64,000 bases of DNA from Streptomyces vilmorinianum (GTDB lineage Bacteria; Actinomycetota; Actinomycetes; Streptomycetales; Streptomycetaceae). Under the pieces are notes generated by a model. It was not told the DNA's origin. It was given only the letters and a program-made list of their open reading frames with translations, and ran no database searches. The position numbers and the translations under genes were made by a program. The stretch lies in NCBI RefSeq assembly GCF_005517195.1, contig NZ_CP040244.1, forward strand, positions 3,118,001 through 3,182,000, in the 5' to 3' direction. Below are positions 9,341-17,701 of this stretch, in pieces (positions within the stretch are counted from its first letter, which is position 1; every line of letters starts with the position of its first letter).

Positions 9341-10010
9341 GCGTCGTAGCTCCTTCCTCGCTCTGCGGTGCGGCGCCGGTGTTCGGCGACGCCGGCCGCA
9401 GCAGTATCTCCAGTACGTCGATGTCGGCGGCCCTCAGATAGACACCGCCGGTGTCGGGCACCCGCCCGAGGAACCTGCCGTCGGGCGCCATGCGGTACTG
9501 CGCCTGCAGATAGAGGTCCCCCTGCTGCGGATAGGCCGAGACGGCCGACCGGGAGCCCAGCCAACCACCCACCCACAGACCGTTCTTGAGGCGGGCCCGG
9601 ACGAAGCACGAGCCCCGGTCGCGGAACAGCGCGTCCCAGGCGGTCGGCGTCGGCTCGTACCGCGCCCGCCTGCGCCGCCTGGCCCACGCGGCCTCCGCCC
9701 AGGCGATCCCCGACGGCACCGCGACCACCAGGAGCAGGGCCGCGAGCCCCGCCTGCCGGGGATGCCGCAGCACCCCCGCCACCGGCCCGGCCCCGTCTCC
9801 GTCGAGCAGCCCCACCAGCCACGGCCCCGCGGCCACCGCGTACGCGGCGTCGAGCAGCGCCCCCGCCGCGATCGCCCGCACGATCCGGTTCTGCGGCTCC
9901 TGTTCGGCCGCGGCGGCGCCGCGCAGATGCTCCCGTACGGCCTGGTAGAAGACCCCGGGCAGCACCAGGATCAGCAGAATCGTCAGCTGCTGCACCGTCC
10001 CAGGAACCAT
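9312..10010 (-). CDS. DUF6338 family membrane protein
   Basis: A 232-residue protein with three hydrophobic segments in its first 120 residues (about 8-24, 47-68 and 87-108), then a soluble domain of mostly beta strands (SCFVRARLKNGLWVGGWLG, then SAYPQQGDLYLQ and GVYLRAADIDVLEIL). This arrangement matches the DUF6338 family of actinobacteria and some phages. No biochemical role is known to me. ATG 10010 follows GGAAAGGGAG with a short spacer. It is the first gene of a two-gene unit with the acidic 61-residue protein, and it is read toward the CHAT gene. The TetR gene ends 53 bp upstream, so co-transcription with that regulator is possible. Confidence 0.75.
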   Translation of the reverse strand: MVPGTVQQLTILLILVLPGVFYQAVREHLRGAAAAEQEPQNRIVRAIAAGALLDAAYAVAAGPWLVGLLDGDGAGPVAGVLRHPRQAGLAALLLVVAVPSGIAWAEAAWARRRRRARYEPTPTAWDALFRDRGSCFVRARLKNGLWVGGWLGSRSAVSAYPQQGDLYLQAQYRMAPDGRFLGRVPDTGGVYLRAADIDVLEILLRPASPNTGAAPQSEEGATTHDTASQAVG

Positions 10011-10063
10011 CGCTCCCTTTCCCCGCCCCGTACCTCGTGAACGCGTCCTGGTTCACACGGTAG

Positions 10064-10660
10064 TCAGTCCGGCCGCAGAGAACGCCAGATCCGGTCGGGC
10101 AGGATGCGCGCGGCCTGGTTCAGGTCGATGTCGTACGTGCTGGACAGCCAGCGCCGCGCGGTCTCCTCGATCGGTCCCATGACGAGCACCTCGATCACGG
10201 GGGCGGGCAGCGGCGCGATCACTCCGGCCTCGATGTGCGGCCGCAGCCACTCGCCGATGGACGCGAACTTGACCGCCTTGAACGCGCGGATCTCCTCCGC
10301 GTGCGCCGCGAGATAGCCGGAGTACGCGGAGGCGTGCAGGAACAGGGCGGCGTCGCGGTGCTCCACGGTGAACTTCAGATAGCCCTTGACGAGCGCGCGG
10401 ACGCCGGTGTGCGGGGTGCGCGTACGGCTCAGATCGGCGAACACCTCGTCGCACAGCTGCCCCATGCAGCGGATGTAGAGACCGGCGGCGAGGCCGTCGA
10501 AACTGCCGAAGTGGTGATAGAGGCTGCCCAGACTGACGCCACTGGCCGCCGTGACCGCGTTCACGGTGAACCCCTGCTGGCCGGACTCCGCGTACACCCG
10601 CAGCGCCGCGGTCAGAAGCCGGTCGACGGTGGCCTCACCGCGCTGCTGCTTAGGAGGCAT
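10064..10660 (-). CDS. TetR/AcrR family transcriptional regulator
   Basis: A 198-residue regulator. The N-terminal 55 residues form the TetR DNA-binding domain (ATVDRLLTAALRVYAESG, then FTVNAVTAASGVSLGSLYHHF). The C-terminal helical part is the ligand/dimer domain, and its sequence (YLKFTVEHRDAALFLHASAYSG) resembles TetR members controlling efflux or lipid metabolism. It is divergent from the WD40 kinase gene (188 bp between the starts) and upstream of the DUF6338 gene on its own strand. Its targets are therefore probably itself and one of those neighbours. No obvious perfect palindrome is visible in the intergenic region. Confidence 0.88.
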   Translation of the reverse strand: MPPKQQRGEATVDRLLTAALRVYAESGQQGFTVNAVTAASGVSLGSLYHHFGSFDGLAAGLYIRCMGQLCDEVFADLSRTRTPHTGVRALVKGYLKFTVEHRDAALFLHASAYSGYLAAHAEEIRAFKAVKFASIGEWLRPHIEAGVIAPLPAPVIEVLVMGPIEETARRWLSSTYDIDLNQAARILPDRIWRSLRPD

Positions 10661-10836
10661 GCTGGGGTCCCGTCGACGTCATGACGGCCAGAGTAGCGCA
10701 AGCGGAATGGCGCGAAACGCCCGGCGGCGCGGCATAACACCTGGTCGAAGCGGGGTCCGGACATCCGGGCGCTCCCCGGCGCTCCGGGCGCACCCGGGCA
10801 GGACGACTCCCTGTTCCCGTCCGTCACTCGACCGAC

Positions 10837-10842
10837 CACAAT
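10837..10842 (+). promoter_or_regulatory. Probable -10 hexamer of a leaderless promoter for the WD40 kinase
   Basis: CACAAT ends exactly six bases before the ATG at 10849, and no ribosome-binding sequence lies in front of the start. This spacing would place transcription initiation on or next to the A of the start codon, the geometry of leaderless Streptomyces genes. No convincing -35 hexamer is visible. Confidence 0.45.
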
Positions 10843-10848
10843 GGACCT

Positions 10849-13800
10849 ATGACGGCGGGGAGTTGGCGGCGCGGGGATGTCGTTCTGGATCTGTACGACG
10901 TGCTCGACGTGCTGGACAGCGGCGGGATGGGGCTGGTCCACCGCGTCCGCCACCGGGCGTGGAACACCGACCTCGCGGTCAAGGTGCCGCGCCCCGAACT
11001 CGTGGCGACCGCCGCCGGGCGCAACGGTTTCGAGGTCGAGGCCGGGATGTGGGTCGGGCTCGGGCTGCATCCTCATGTCGTCAACTGTCTCTACGTCCGC
11101 AGGATCGACGAGATCCCGTGCGTGTTCGCCGAGTGGGTCGGCGGCGGCTCGCTCGCGGAACTCGTCCGCGACGGGCGACTGTACGAGGACGGGGGCGGGG
11201 GCGGGGACGGGGACGGGGGCTCCGGTGGTGCGAAGTTCCCCGCCCGCGCGCTGGACCTGGCCGCGCAGATCGCCTGGGGCCTCGATCACGCGCACCGGGA
11301 GGGCGTGATCCACCAGGACGTCAAGCCCGCCAACATCATGGTCGACACCGGCTGGACGGCGAAGGTCACCGACTTCGGCATCGCCGGCGCCCGCATGGCG
11401 GCGGGGGAGAGCCCCGCGGTGCCGCACGGGGCGAGCCTGACGGCCAGCTACGGAGGTAGGACGCCCGCGTACTGCTCCCCGGAGCAGGCCGACGCGGCGT
11501 CCGGCGGACGGGTCACGCTGACGCGCGCGACGGACGTCTGGTCGTGGGCGCTGTGCGTCCTGGAGATGTTCACGGGCGGCCCGCCCTGCCGGTACGGGCA
11601 GACGGCGCCGGAGGTGTTCCGCGCGTTCCTGGAGTCCGGAGGGCGCGCGGGGCCGGGTTCGCCCGCGATGCCCGGGGCGCTCGCCGATCTGCTCGCGCGC
11701 TGCTTCGCGATCGACCCGGCGGCCCGCCCGCAGCGGATGGACGAGCTCGCCACCGCCGTCACGGAGATCTACGCGGACGTCGTCGGCACCCCCTACCCCC
11801 GCTCGGCGCCGCAGGCGGCGAACCTGCTCGCGGACGGCCTCTCCAACCAGGCGCTCTCGCTCCTCGACCTCGGGCTCCCGGACGAGGCCGAGGAACTGTG
11901 GCGCACCGCCGCCGACATCGACCCGCACCACCCGTCCACCGTCTACAACTGGGCCCTGTACCGCTGGCGCCAGGGCGCGCTCACCGACGAACAGGTCGTG
12001 TCGGAGCTGACCACGGCACGCACCATCGAAGGCGCGCGCTGGCGGGCGGACCACCTCCTGGGCCTCGTCCACGTCGAGCGAGGGGACGACGCCGCAGCCC
12101 GCGAACTGCTGGCCAGCGCCCCCGACGTCCCCGAAGTCGAGGCGGCCCGCGCCGAGTCGGCCCGCCGAGGGCGGACCCCCGAGCGGGTGCGGCTGGAAGG
12201 CCACGCGCGCTCGGTGACGGCCCTCGCCGTCGACGCCACGGGCGAGATCGTGCTCACCGGAGACGGGCAGGGCGAGATCCGGGTCTGGTCGACGCCGGAG
12301 GGCCGCTGCCGCCACGTGCTGCCCGGGACCGGGGCACCGGGCGACGACGCCCCGCCCGACACGGACACAGACACGGACACAGACACGGAAACGGAAACGG
12401 AAACGGACAGGGAGACCGAAGCCGTCGCCGTCACCGCCGTAGCCGTCACCGCCGACGGCCGGACCGGGCTCTCCGCGCGCGGTGACGGCATCGTGGAGGT
12501 GTGGGACCTCACGCACGGGACCCTGCTGCGTACCCTCCCGGGCCATGCCTCGCGCGTCACCGCGGTCGCCCTGAACGGCGCGGGCACCGCCGCCGTCGCC
12601 TACGACGGCGGGCCCGTCCAGGTGTGGGACCCGGACGGCCGCCCGCAGCGGGAGTTCGTCCACCCGCCGTCGCGGTACCCGAGAACCGACAGGACGACCG
12701 GCCAGATCGTGCCGGGTGCCCGGTACGAGCCCTCGTCGGCCACCGTGCTCGGGCTGAGCGAGGACGCCGCCGTCGTGGTGTCCGCCGCGCCGTCCGACGG
12801 CAGCGTCGTGGTCTGGGACGTCGCCACCGCCCGGCCGCTCCACCAACTGGTCACCTCCGCCGACTTCCACCTCACCGGCATCGACGAGGTCGTGCTGAGC
12901 CCGCACGGCGGCACGTACGCACTCCTTGCCGGACGTCACATGGGCGAGTTCCATGTCTGGGAGACCAGGACCGACCGGATCCGCCACACCGCGCGGGACA
13001 GCCTCAGCCCGTACGACGTCTTCGCGCTGAGCGGGGACGCCGCCCTCGCCGTCTCGGTCGGAGCGGGCTTCGGCCGGCACCCGCGGCTGCGGATCTGGGA
13101 GACGGCCTCCGGTCGCTGCCTGCGCACGATCTCCCTCGAGATCGAGGACAGACCGTTCCTGCAGGCGAGTTGCGTGGCCCTCAGCGGGAACGGCCGGGTC
13201 GTCGTCGTGGGCTCCTCCGGAGGCATCCAGATCCAGCACCTGCCGGCGCCCGGCTTCCGCGCCGGCTGGAGCTACGCCCGCCCCCGGACGGCGCTCGCCC
13301 TCGAGGACGGCGCGGCGCGCGCCCGGCGCGCCGTCGAGCGCGCGGTGGAACTGGCCGAGCGGGGCTCGCCCGTGGCGGCGGCCGCGGAACTGCGGACGGC
13401 GCGCGCGATTCCCGGCTTCGAACGCCATCCCGAGCTGCGCACGGTGTGGAACCGGCTGGGCCGCGAGGCGGGGCGGCCCGCCGATCTCCTCGGAATCTGG
13501 GAGCGGTACGACCTCAGTGGCGGCTGGATCCTCACCAAGAAGCCCGTCTTCGGCCTGAGCCGCGACGGCGAACTGCTCGTGACCGGGGGAGCCGACGGCC
13601 ACATCCGCGTATGGGACCTGCAGACCGGTGAGTGCGCGCATGTGTTCGGCGAGCGGGAGGCCCACGCCCACACGGTGCTCATCCCCGAGGACTGCGCCTT
13701 CGCCCTCACGGCGGACTGGGGCGGCAGCGCGCATCTGTGGGACTTCGAGACCGGGACCAGACGCTCCCGGTTGGACGGGGACCTCGGGCACGTCACCACG

Positions 13801-14529
13801 ATCGCCATGGACCCGGCGGGCGGGTACGCGCTCGTCGGCGACAGCGACGGCGCGCTGGGCCTGTGGGACCTGCGGCGACGCATCCCCGGTCGGATCCGCA
13901 CGATGGTGGGACACGAGGGCAAGGTGGGAGCGGTCCGGCTGAGCGACGACGGGAAGTACGCCGCCTCGGCGGGGTTCGAGGACCGCACCGGCCGACTGTG
14001 GCAGACGGCCACCGGTCGACCGCTGGTCACCTTTCCCGTCGGCTACGGCGACACGAGCCTGAGGTTCGGTCCTGACGGCGGGCGGCTGTACGTCTGCGAC
14101 GCCCGACAGGCCACGGTCTGGGACGTACGCACCTGTCGGCAGCTGCTCACGCAGGACGTCGCCTACCACTCCACGCTCGCGATGAGCGCCGACTGCCGGG
14201 TCGCGGCGACCTCCGGTATGGGCGTGGTGCGGGTGTGGGAGACGGAGCGGGGCCGCGTCCTGTGCGAACTCCCGGTGTTCACGGAGATGTTCGACGTCAG
14301 CCCGGACGGGCGGTACGTCCTGACCGCGGGCGACGACCGTGTCCTGCGAATGTGGGACGTCCGTACGGGAGCGTGTGTGCACCGGCTCGAAGGCCATCCC
14401 GAGTCGCTCGCCGAGGTCGTCTTCACGGCCGACGGCCGCAATGTCCTCTCGACCGACCTCCGGCCGGCGCTCCGGCTGTGGGAGCTGGACTGGGACTACG
14501 ACTTCACGGCCGGAACCGACACCCGGTGA
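10849..14529 (+). CDS. Serine/threonine protein kinase with TPR-like linker and WD40 beta-propellers
   Basis: A 1226-residue kinase. The kinase domain (about 15-310) has a degenerate glycine loop (DSGGMGLVH), the ATP-binding Lys45 in AVKVPRP, the catalytic loop HQDVKPANI (His155-Gln156-Asp157) and DFG at 175-177. The catalytic loop has Gln in place of the usual Arg of HRD, making it a non-RD kinase. A Gly/Asp insert (residues 115-124) and a Thr/Asp/Glu run (504-522) are low-complexity insertions. Residues about 325-440 look TPR-like, and from about 450 to the end there are WD40 blades with repeated VWD or LWD endings, probably two propellers. No transmembrane segment is visible, so it is likely cytosolic. 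The FHA kinase starts 10 bp downstream, so the two kinases are almost certainly co-expressed. Confidence 0.92.
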   Translation: MTAGSWRRGDVVLDLYDVLDVLDSGGMGLVHRVRHRAWNTDLAVKVPRPELVATAAGRNGFEVEAGMWVGLGLHPHVVNCLYVRRIDEIPCVFAEWVGGGSLAELVRDGRLYEDGGGGGDGDGGSGGAKFPARALDLAAQIAWGLDHAHREGVIHQDVKPANIMVDTGWTAKVTDFGIAGARMAAGESPAVPHGASLTASYGGRTPAYCSPEQADAASGGRVTLTRATDVWSWALCVLEMFTGGPPCRYGQTAPEVFRAFLESGGRAGPGSPAMPGALADLLARCFAIDPAARPQRMDELATAVTEIYADVVGTPYPRSAPQAANLLADGLSNQALSLLDLGLPDEAEELWRTAADIDPHHPSTVYNWALYRWRQGALTDEQVVSELTTARTIEGARWRADHLLGLVHVERGDDAAARELLASAPDVPEVEAARAESARRGRTPERVRLEGHARSVTALAVDATGEIVLTGDGQGEIRVWSTPEGRCRHVLPGTGAPGDDAPPDTDTDTDTDTETETETDRETEAVAVTAVAVTADGRTGLSARGDGIVEVWDLTHGTLLRTLPGHASRVTAVALNGAGTAAVAYDGGPVQVWDPDGRPQREFVHPPSRYPRTDRTTGQIVPGARYEPSSATVLGLSEDAAVVVSAAPSDGSVVVWDVATARPLHQLVTSADFHLTGIDEVVLSPHGGTYALLAGRHMGEFHVWETRTDRIRHTARDSLSPYDVFALSGDAALAVSVGAGFGRHPRLRIWETASGRCLRTISLEIEDRPFLQASCVALSGNGRVVVVGSSGGIQIQHLPAPGFRAGWSYARPRTALALEDGAARARRAVERAVELAERGSPVAAAAELRTARAIPGFERHPELRTVWNRLGREAGRPADLLGIWERYDLSGGWILTKKPVFGLSRDGELLVTGGADGHIRVWDLQTGECAHVFGEREAHAHTVLIPEDCAFALTADWGGSAHLWDFETGTRRSRLDGDLGHVTTIAMDPAGGYALVGDSDGALGLWDLRRRIPGRIRTMVGHEGKVGAVRLSDDGKYAASAGFEDRTGRLWQTATGRPLVTFPVGYGDTSLRFGPDGGRLYVCDARQATVWDVRTCRQLLTQDVAYHSTLAMSADCRVAATSGMGVVRVWETERGRVLCELPVFTEMFDVSPDGRYVLTAGDDRVLRMWDVRTGACVHRLEGHPESLAEVVFTADGRNVLSTDLRPALRLWELDWDYDFTAGTDTR
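11191..11219 (+). repeat. G-rich repeat in kinase coding strand, potential G-quadruplex
   Basis: Five runs of four or five G separated by one or two bases lie in the coding strand, encoding the Gly/Asp insert of the WD40 kinase between the hinge and the catalytic loop. The pattern meets the usual definition of a very stable intramolecular G-quadruplex, in both the non-template DNA and the mRNA. Confidence 0.7.
12358..12412 (+). repeat. Hexanucleotide-type repeat encoding a Thr-Asp/Thr-Glu run
   Basis: A run of 6-bp units (GACACG, GACACA, then GAAACG) encodes alternating Asp/Thr and then Glu/Thr residues, about 504-522 of the WD40 kinase, inserted between the first two propeller blades. It looks like slippage expansion and would form a flexible, acidic, Thr-rich loop, which could be a phosphorylation site. 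Confidence 0.75.
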
Positions 14530-14539
14530 GCGCGACCCG

Positions 14540-15817
14540 GTGAACGCGCGGGTGACGATCACGGTGCACACCCCGGACGCCGTCGAGGAGTACGTGTACG
14601 ACGAGCCGGCGGGCTGCGACGTGGGCAGGTCGGCCGCGTGCGGCATCCGTATCCCCGACCGGTACCGCAGGGTCTCCCGCCGGCACTGCCGGCTGGACGT
14701 CGACCCGCCCGGAGTGCGCGTACGGGACCTCGGCAGCAGCTACGGCACGCACGTCAACGGTTCGCGGCTCGGCCGCCTCACCGAACAGCCGCTGACGGAC
14801 GGGGACGAGATCGCGATCGGGGACGTACGGCTGCGGATCACCGTGGAGACGACCGCGGACGGCCCGGAGGAGGCTCGTGAGGCACCGCCCGTCCCCGGCT
14901 ATGTGCTCGTCCGCGAACTGGGCCGTGGGTCCCAGGGCGTCGTCCATCTCGCGCGGCACCGGGCCACGGGGGAGCTGGTCGCGCTCAAGCGGGTGGCGGC
15001 CCAGGGACCGGTCGACGCGCAGGCGCGCTTCGCGTTCCGCCGCGAGTTCGCGAGCGTCCGCGCCCTGCGCCACCCGAACATCGTCGCCTTCCTCGACACC
15101 GGCGACACCGGCGACACCGGCGACAGCGGCGACAGCACGGCCGGTGCGGACCGTGCCGAGGGCGGCGACGCGTTCTGGTTCGCCTGCGAGCTGTGCCCCG
15201 GCGGCACTCTGGAGCGGCTGGCGGCCCGGCACGCGGGCAGAGTGCCCGTGCCCGTGGCGCTGTCCGTCGTACGACAGGTCCTCGCGGGGCTCGATCACGC
15301 CCACCGGGCCGAGCTGCCCGCCACCCGCCTCGCGGACGGCGCCGAGGCCACGGCCCGGGGCCTGGTGCACCGCGATGTGAAGCCCGCCAACATCCTGCTG
15401 ACCGGCGAGGAGTCGGCGGCGGGGCCGGTGGTCAAGCTCGCGGACTTCGGCCTGGCCAAGGCGTTCGAGCACGCGGGCCTCTCCGGGCACACCAGGACGG
15501 GTGCTCTGGGCGGCACGATTCCCTTCGTCCCGCGCAGCCAGTTGCTCGACTACAAGTACGCCGGTCCGGAGGTCGACGTCTGGGCGGCGGCCGCCTGCCT
15601 GTACTGGATGCTCACGGGCGCCACCCCGCGCGACTTCCCCGCCCACAAGGACCCGGTGGCCATCGCGCTGCGCGAACCGGTCGTACGCATCGGGGACCGC
15701 GGAGCGTCGATTCCGCCACGGCTCGCGGACGTCGTGGACGCGGCGCTGGTCGACACCCCGCGCATCCAGGTCAGGACGGCGGCGGAACTGGCGCGGGCGC
15801 TGCGGGAGAGCACGTGA
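14540..15817 (+). CDS. FHA domain-serine/threonine protein kinase
   Basis: A 425-residue protein with an N-terminal FHA domain (about residues 5-105: GRSAACGIRI at 29-38, the RRH turn, then SSYGTHVNG). A kinase domain from about 115 follows, with glycine loop ELGRGSQGVVH, Lys150 in VALKRV, HRDVKPANILL at 277-287 and DFGLAKAF from 302. All catalytic residues are present. A Gly-Asp-Thr insert (DTGDTGDTGDSGDS) sits in the N-lobe. The start is taken as GTG 14540, ten bases after the stop of the WD40 kinase. An upstream ATG in the same frame would lie inside that gene. FHA domains bind phosphothreonine, so this kinase could dock on its own product or on the Thr-rich loop of the partner kinase (inference). 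It converges with the gene at 15839. Confidence 0.9.
   Translation: MNARVTITVHTPDAVEEYVYDEPAGCDVGRSAACGIRIPDRYRRVSRRHCRLDVDPPGVRVRDLGSSYGTHVNGSRLGRLTEQPLTDGDEIAIGDVRLRITVETTADGPEEAREAPPVPGYVLVRELGRGSQGVVHLARHRATGELVALKRVAAQGPVDAQARFAFRREFASVRALRHPNIVAFLDTGDTGDTGDSGDSTAGADRAEGGDAFWFACELCPGGTLERLAARHAGRVPVPVALSVVRQVLAGLDHAHRAELPATRLADGAEATARGLVHRDVKPANILLTGEESAAGPVVKLADFGLAKAFEHAGLSGHTRTGALGGTIPFVPRSQLLDYKYAGPEVDVWAAAACLYWMLTGATPRDFPAHKDPVAIALREPVVRIGDRGASIPPRLADVVDAALVDTPRIQVRTAAELARALREST
15095..15136 (+). repeat. 9-bp tandem repeat inside the FHA kinase gene
   Basis: GGCGACACC/GGCGACAGC repeats in four full copies plus a partial first copy. It encodes a Gly-Asp-Thr/Ser loop in the kinase N-lobe. 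The repeat is a whole number of codons, so copy-number change keeps the frame. Confidence 0.85.
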
Positions 15818-15838
15818 CCGCGGACTCGACGGCCGCGG

Positions 15839-16561
15839 TCACCCGCCGGAGTCCCGGAAGCACGCGTTCCCGATCCGGGCCGTGAAGCCCGTACGGCCCA
15901 GCGGCGCCACCCCTTGATTGCTGTACGCCCCCGTGCGCAGGGCCTTGTCGTGGGCGGCCCGCTGCCTGGGCGAGCAGCGGCTCCGGTCCACCTCGATGGT
16001 GGGGACGACCGTGGGGAGGATGTCGCGGAACCGTGCGTCGACCTTCGCGGCCCGCTCCTCGTACGTCGGGTCCTCGGGGAAGCTCAGGGACAGCGTGACG
16101 GGAGGCTCGTCGCCGCTCTCGCGCGCGGCCTCCCGCAGGGATCCGGCCAGATAGCGCAGGGCCAGCTTGATGTCCGTGCCCAGGTGCTCGTTGCCGGGAT
16201 GCGGCGGATAGGCCCACGGCGCCTCCTCGGGCACGAGGTAGTGCACCCGCACCCAGCTGACCGGGAACGTCACCACCAGAGCCGGCCACCGGCCGCCTCC
16301 CGCGATCGTGCAGTGGGGGCGCTCGGGCTCCATCGACCAGAGCAGAGAGAGCCACTCGATCATGTCCAGGGCCTCGGGCGGCAGGTCGTCCGGGGTGTAC
16401 GGGCCCCGGCTGCGGACCCTGAGCGAGCTCTCCCGCATCACCGCCAGGAGCCGTGTCCCGCCCGGGTCGATCTCCAGGGCCAAGGGGTCCATCGCGAGCT
16501 GTGACATGACCGCGCAAGCCGACTCGATCAGCTCGGACACCTTCCGGCCCTCGGTCGCCAT
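15839..16561 (-). CDS. Hypothetical protein, not recognised
   Basis: A 240-residue soluble protein with no signal peptide or membrane segment. The middle holds Trp/Pro-rich beta-like segments (GGGRWPALVVTFPVSWVRVHY), then a helical stretch with SLSFPEDPTYEERAAKV. A basic C-terminus carries two cysteines (CSPRQRAAHDKALRTG and IGNACFRD). I cannot assign a family. It begins 21 bp after the stop of the DUF7019-like gene on the same strand, so these two probably form an operon that converges on the kinase pair, with only 21 bp to the FHA-kinase stop. Its placement suggests a role with the kinases or the CHAT island, but no motif proves that. Confidence 0.7.
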   Translation of the reverse strand: MATEGRKVSELIESACAVMSQLAMDPLALEIDPGGTRLLAVMRESSLRVRSRGPYTPDDLPPEALDMIEWLSLLWSMEPERPHCTIAGGGRWPALVVTFPVSWVRVHYLVPEEAPWAYPPHPGNEHLGTDIKLALRYLAGSLREAARESGDEPPVTLSLSFPEDPTYEERAAKVDARFRDILPTVVPTIEVDRSRCSPRQRAAHDKALRTGAYSNQGVAPLGRTGFTARIGNACFRDSGG

Positions 16562-16582
16562 CCCCGGTCGCCTCCCGCCCGC

Positions 16583-17227
16583 TCAGTCGACGAGTGCGAC
16601 GTAGAGGGGGCTGGCGAGCAGCACGGTCATGTCGTCCCGGGGGGCCAGTTCCGGGTAGGGGTGCGGTCCGTACAGCAGGCGTTTGGCCACGAACTCGACG
16701 GTCTGCGCGGGACCGCGGAGTGTGGCGTGGGCCCGCACGACCGTCGCCAGGTGGTCGTGCGAAGCCGCCCCGTCTCCATCGGCGAGGGTGGTGAGCTGGT
16801 CGATGAGCACGGGCAGCAATGAGGAGGTGATCGCGGTCCGCGCCGGGGGCTCGCCCGCGACGGCTCCCAACAGGTGGGCCGTCGACCCGCCCAGTCCGAC
16901 GATCGTCCGCTCGCTGCGGCCGCCGAAGTACACCCCGTCCGCGTTGCTGAGAGTCCCCCACTGCATCGGCAGCACCCCGTGCACGTACTGGCCCGGCTCG
17001 TCCACGTCCCCCAGGTCGCCGTGGTCCTCCAAGTGCCGCACGACGCGCTCCAGGCGTGCGATCCGGTCCCCGCCGGCGCCCGCGTCCTCGACGCTGCGCT
17101 TGGCGCTCGCCACCTTCAGATCGACGCCGAACTCCGTGACGCGCTTGCGTGACCAGGATGCGTCGATTTGGGGCAGCATCATGTTGATTTTGGCATCACT
17201 GATGTACAGGTAGTAGCGGACCGACAC
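16583..17227 (-). CDS. DUF7019/SAVMC3_10250-like protein
   Basis: A 214-residue protein starting VSVRYYLYISDAKINMMLPQI. I recall this opening as the signature of an actinobacterial family annotated SAVMC3_10250 or DUF7019; the name is from memory. GTG 17227 is preferred over the upstream ATG 17254 because GGGAGGGGG lies five bases before it. The sequence is predicted soluble alpha/beta, with a Gly-rich centre (GGRSERTIVGLGGSTAHLLG) and a C-terminal strand-rich part (MTVLLASPLYVALVD). The family often occurs next to regulatory or conflict-type genes, and here it precedes an unknown gene that converges on two Ser/Thr kinases. Its biochemical function is unknown. Confidence 0.7.
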   Translation of the reverse strand: MSVRYYLYISDAKINMMLPQIDASWSRKRVTEFGVDLKVASAKRSVEDAGAGGDRIARLERVVRHLEDHGDLGDVDEPGQYVHGVLPMQWGTLSNADGVYFGGRSERTIVGLGGSTAHLLGAVAGEPPARTAITSSLLPVLIDQLTTLADGDGAASHDHLATVVRAHATLRGPAQTVEFVAKRLLYGPHPYPELAPRDDMTVLLASPLYVALVD

Positions 17228-17401
17228 ACGTGCCCCCTCCCTCGTGCGGTGCATCGCATGCTACCCGCCGAACCTCCCTGGGAATCGGCGGAGTTGAGAA
17301 CGGTGGCGCGTCCGGGAGCGGCGCCCGGGCCGGCCCGCCCGGGCCCGGGGGTGCGTGCGTGTCTGTGCCTCGGCCGCCGCGAGGGGCATACTGGCGGGAC
17401 G

Positions 17402-17623
17402 ATGACGAACCGATCCGCGCCCCGGCGCCACCTGTCCACCAGCCCCTTCGCGGCTCCCGTCGATCCCGTGATCAAGGAGTTCGCCGTCGGTGACCGCGTC
17501 TCCCACGATCGCCACGGCCTCGGGAAGATCATTGGCCAGGAGCCGACGGGTGCGATGCTCGTCGACTTCGGGGCCACCCAGGTCCGAGTCCTCAGTCCCT
17601 ACAAGGGCATGCACAAGCTCTGA
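17402..17623 (+). CDS. Small CarD/KOW-like conserved protein
   Basis: A 73-residue protein. After a disordered, basic N-terminus (about 25 residues) comes a compact beta-barrel-like stretch: FAVGDRVSHDRHGLGKIIG, then GAMLVDFGATQVRVLSPYKG. It resembles the RNA-polymerase-interaction fold of CarD/CdnL/TRCF and other SH3-like domains in which a positively curved sheet binds protein or nucleic acid. It is too short to hold the CarD DNA-binding helices, so it may be a truncated paralogue. ATG 17402 is preceded by GGCGGGACG. A strong hairpin 15 bp after the stop ends the transcript, so the gene is probably monocistronic. Confidence 0.75.
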   Translation: MTNRSAPRRHLSTSPFAAPVDPVIKEFAVGDRVSHDRHGLGKIIGQEPTGAMLVDFGATQVRVLSPYKGMHKL

Positions 17624-17637
17624 CGTGCTTCCTGGAG

Positions 17638-17668
17638 ACCGCCCCGGCGCCGCTGGCACCGGGGCGGT
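17638..17668 (+). terminator. Rho-independent-type terminator
   Basis: A perfect 10-bp GC-rich stem (ACCGCCCCGG pairing with CCGGGGCGGT) around an 11-base loop, followed by TTTCC. It lies directly after the CarD-like gene and before the arsR promoter. Confidence 0.85.
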
Positions 17669-17689
17669 TTCCGTACCCGTACCCGTGCC

Positions 17690-17695
17690 TACGAT
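17690..17695 (+). promoter_or_regulatory. Probable -10 hexamer of leaderless arsR promoter
   Basis: TACGAT ends six bases before the ATG at 17702, and no ribosome site precedes the start. This is the spacing expected when transcription begins at the start codon. It is the same arrangement as at the WD40 kinase gene. Confidence 0.5.
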
Positions 17696-17701
17696 GGCCC
17701 C

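Noticed and set aside
10612..14646. 1344-residue open frame antisense to the WD40 kinase
   Set aside because: Same reason: no recognisable domain, and the sense frame is a clear kinase.
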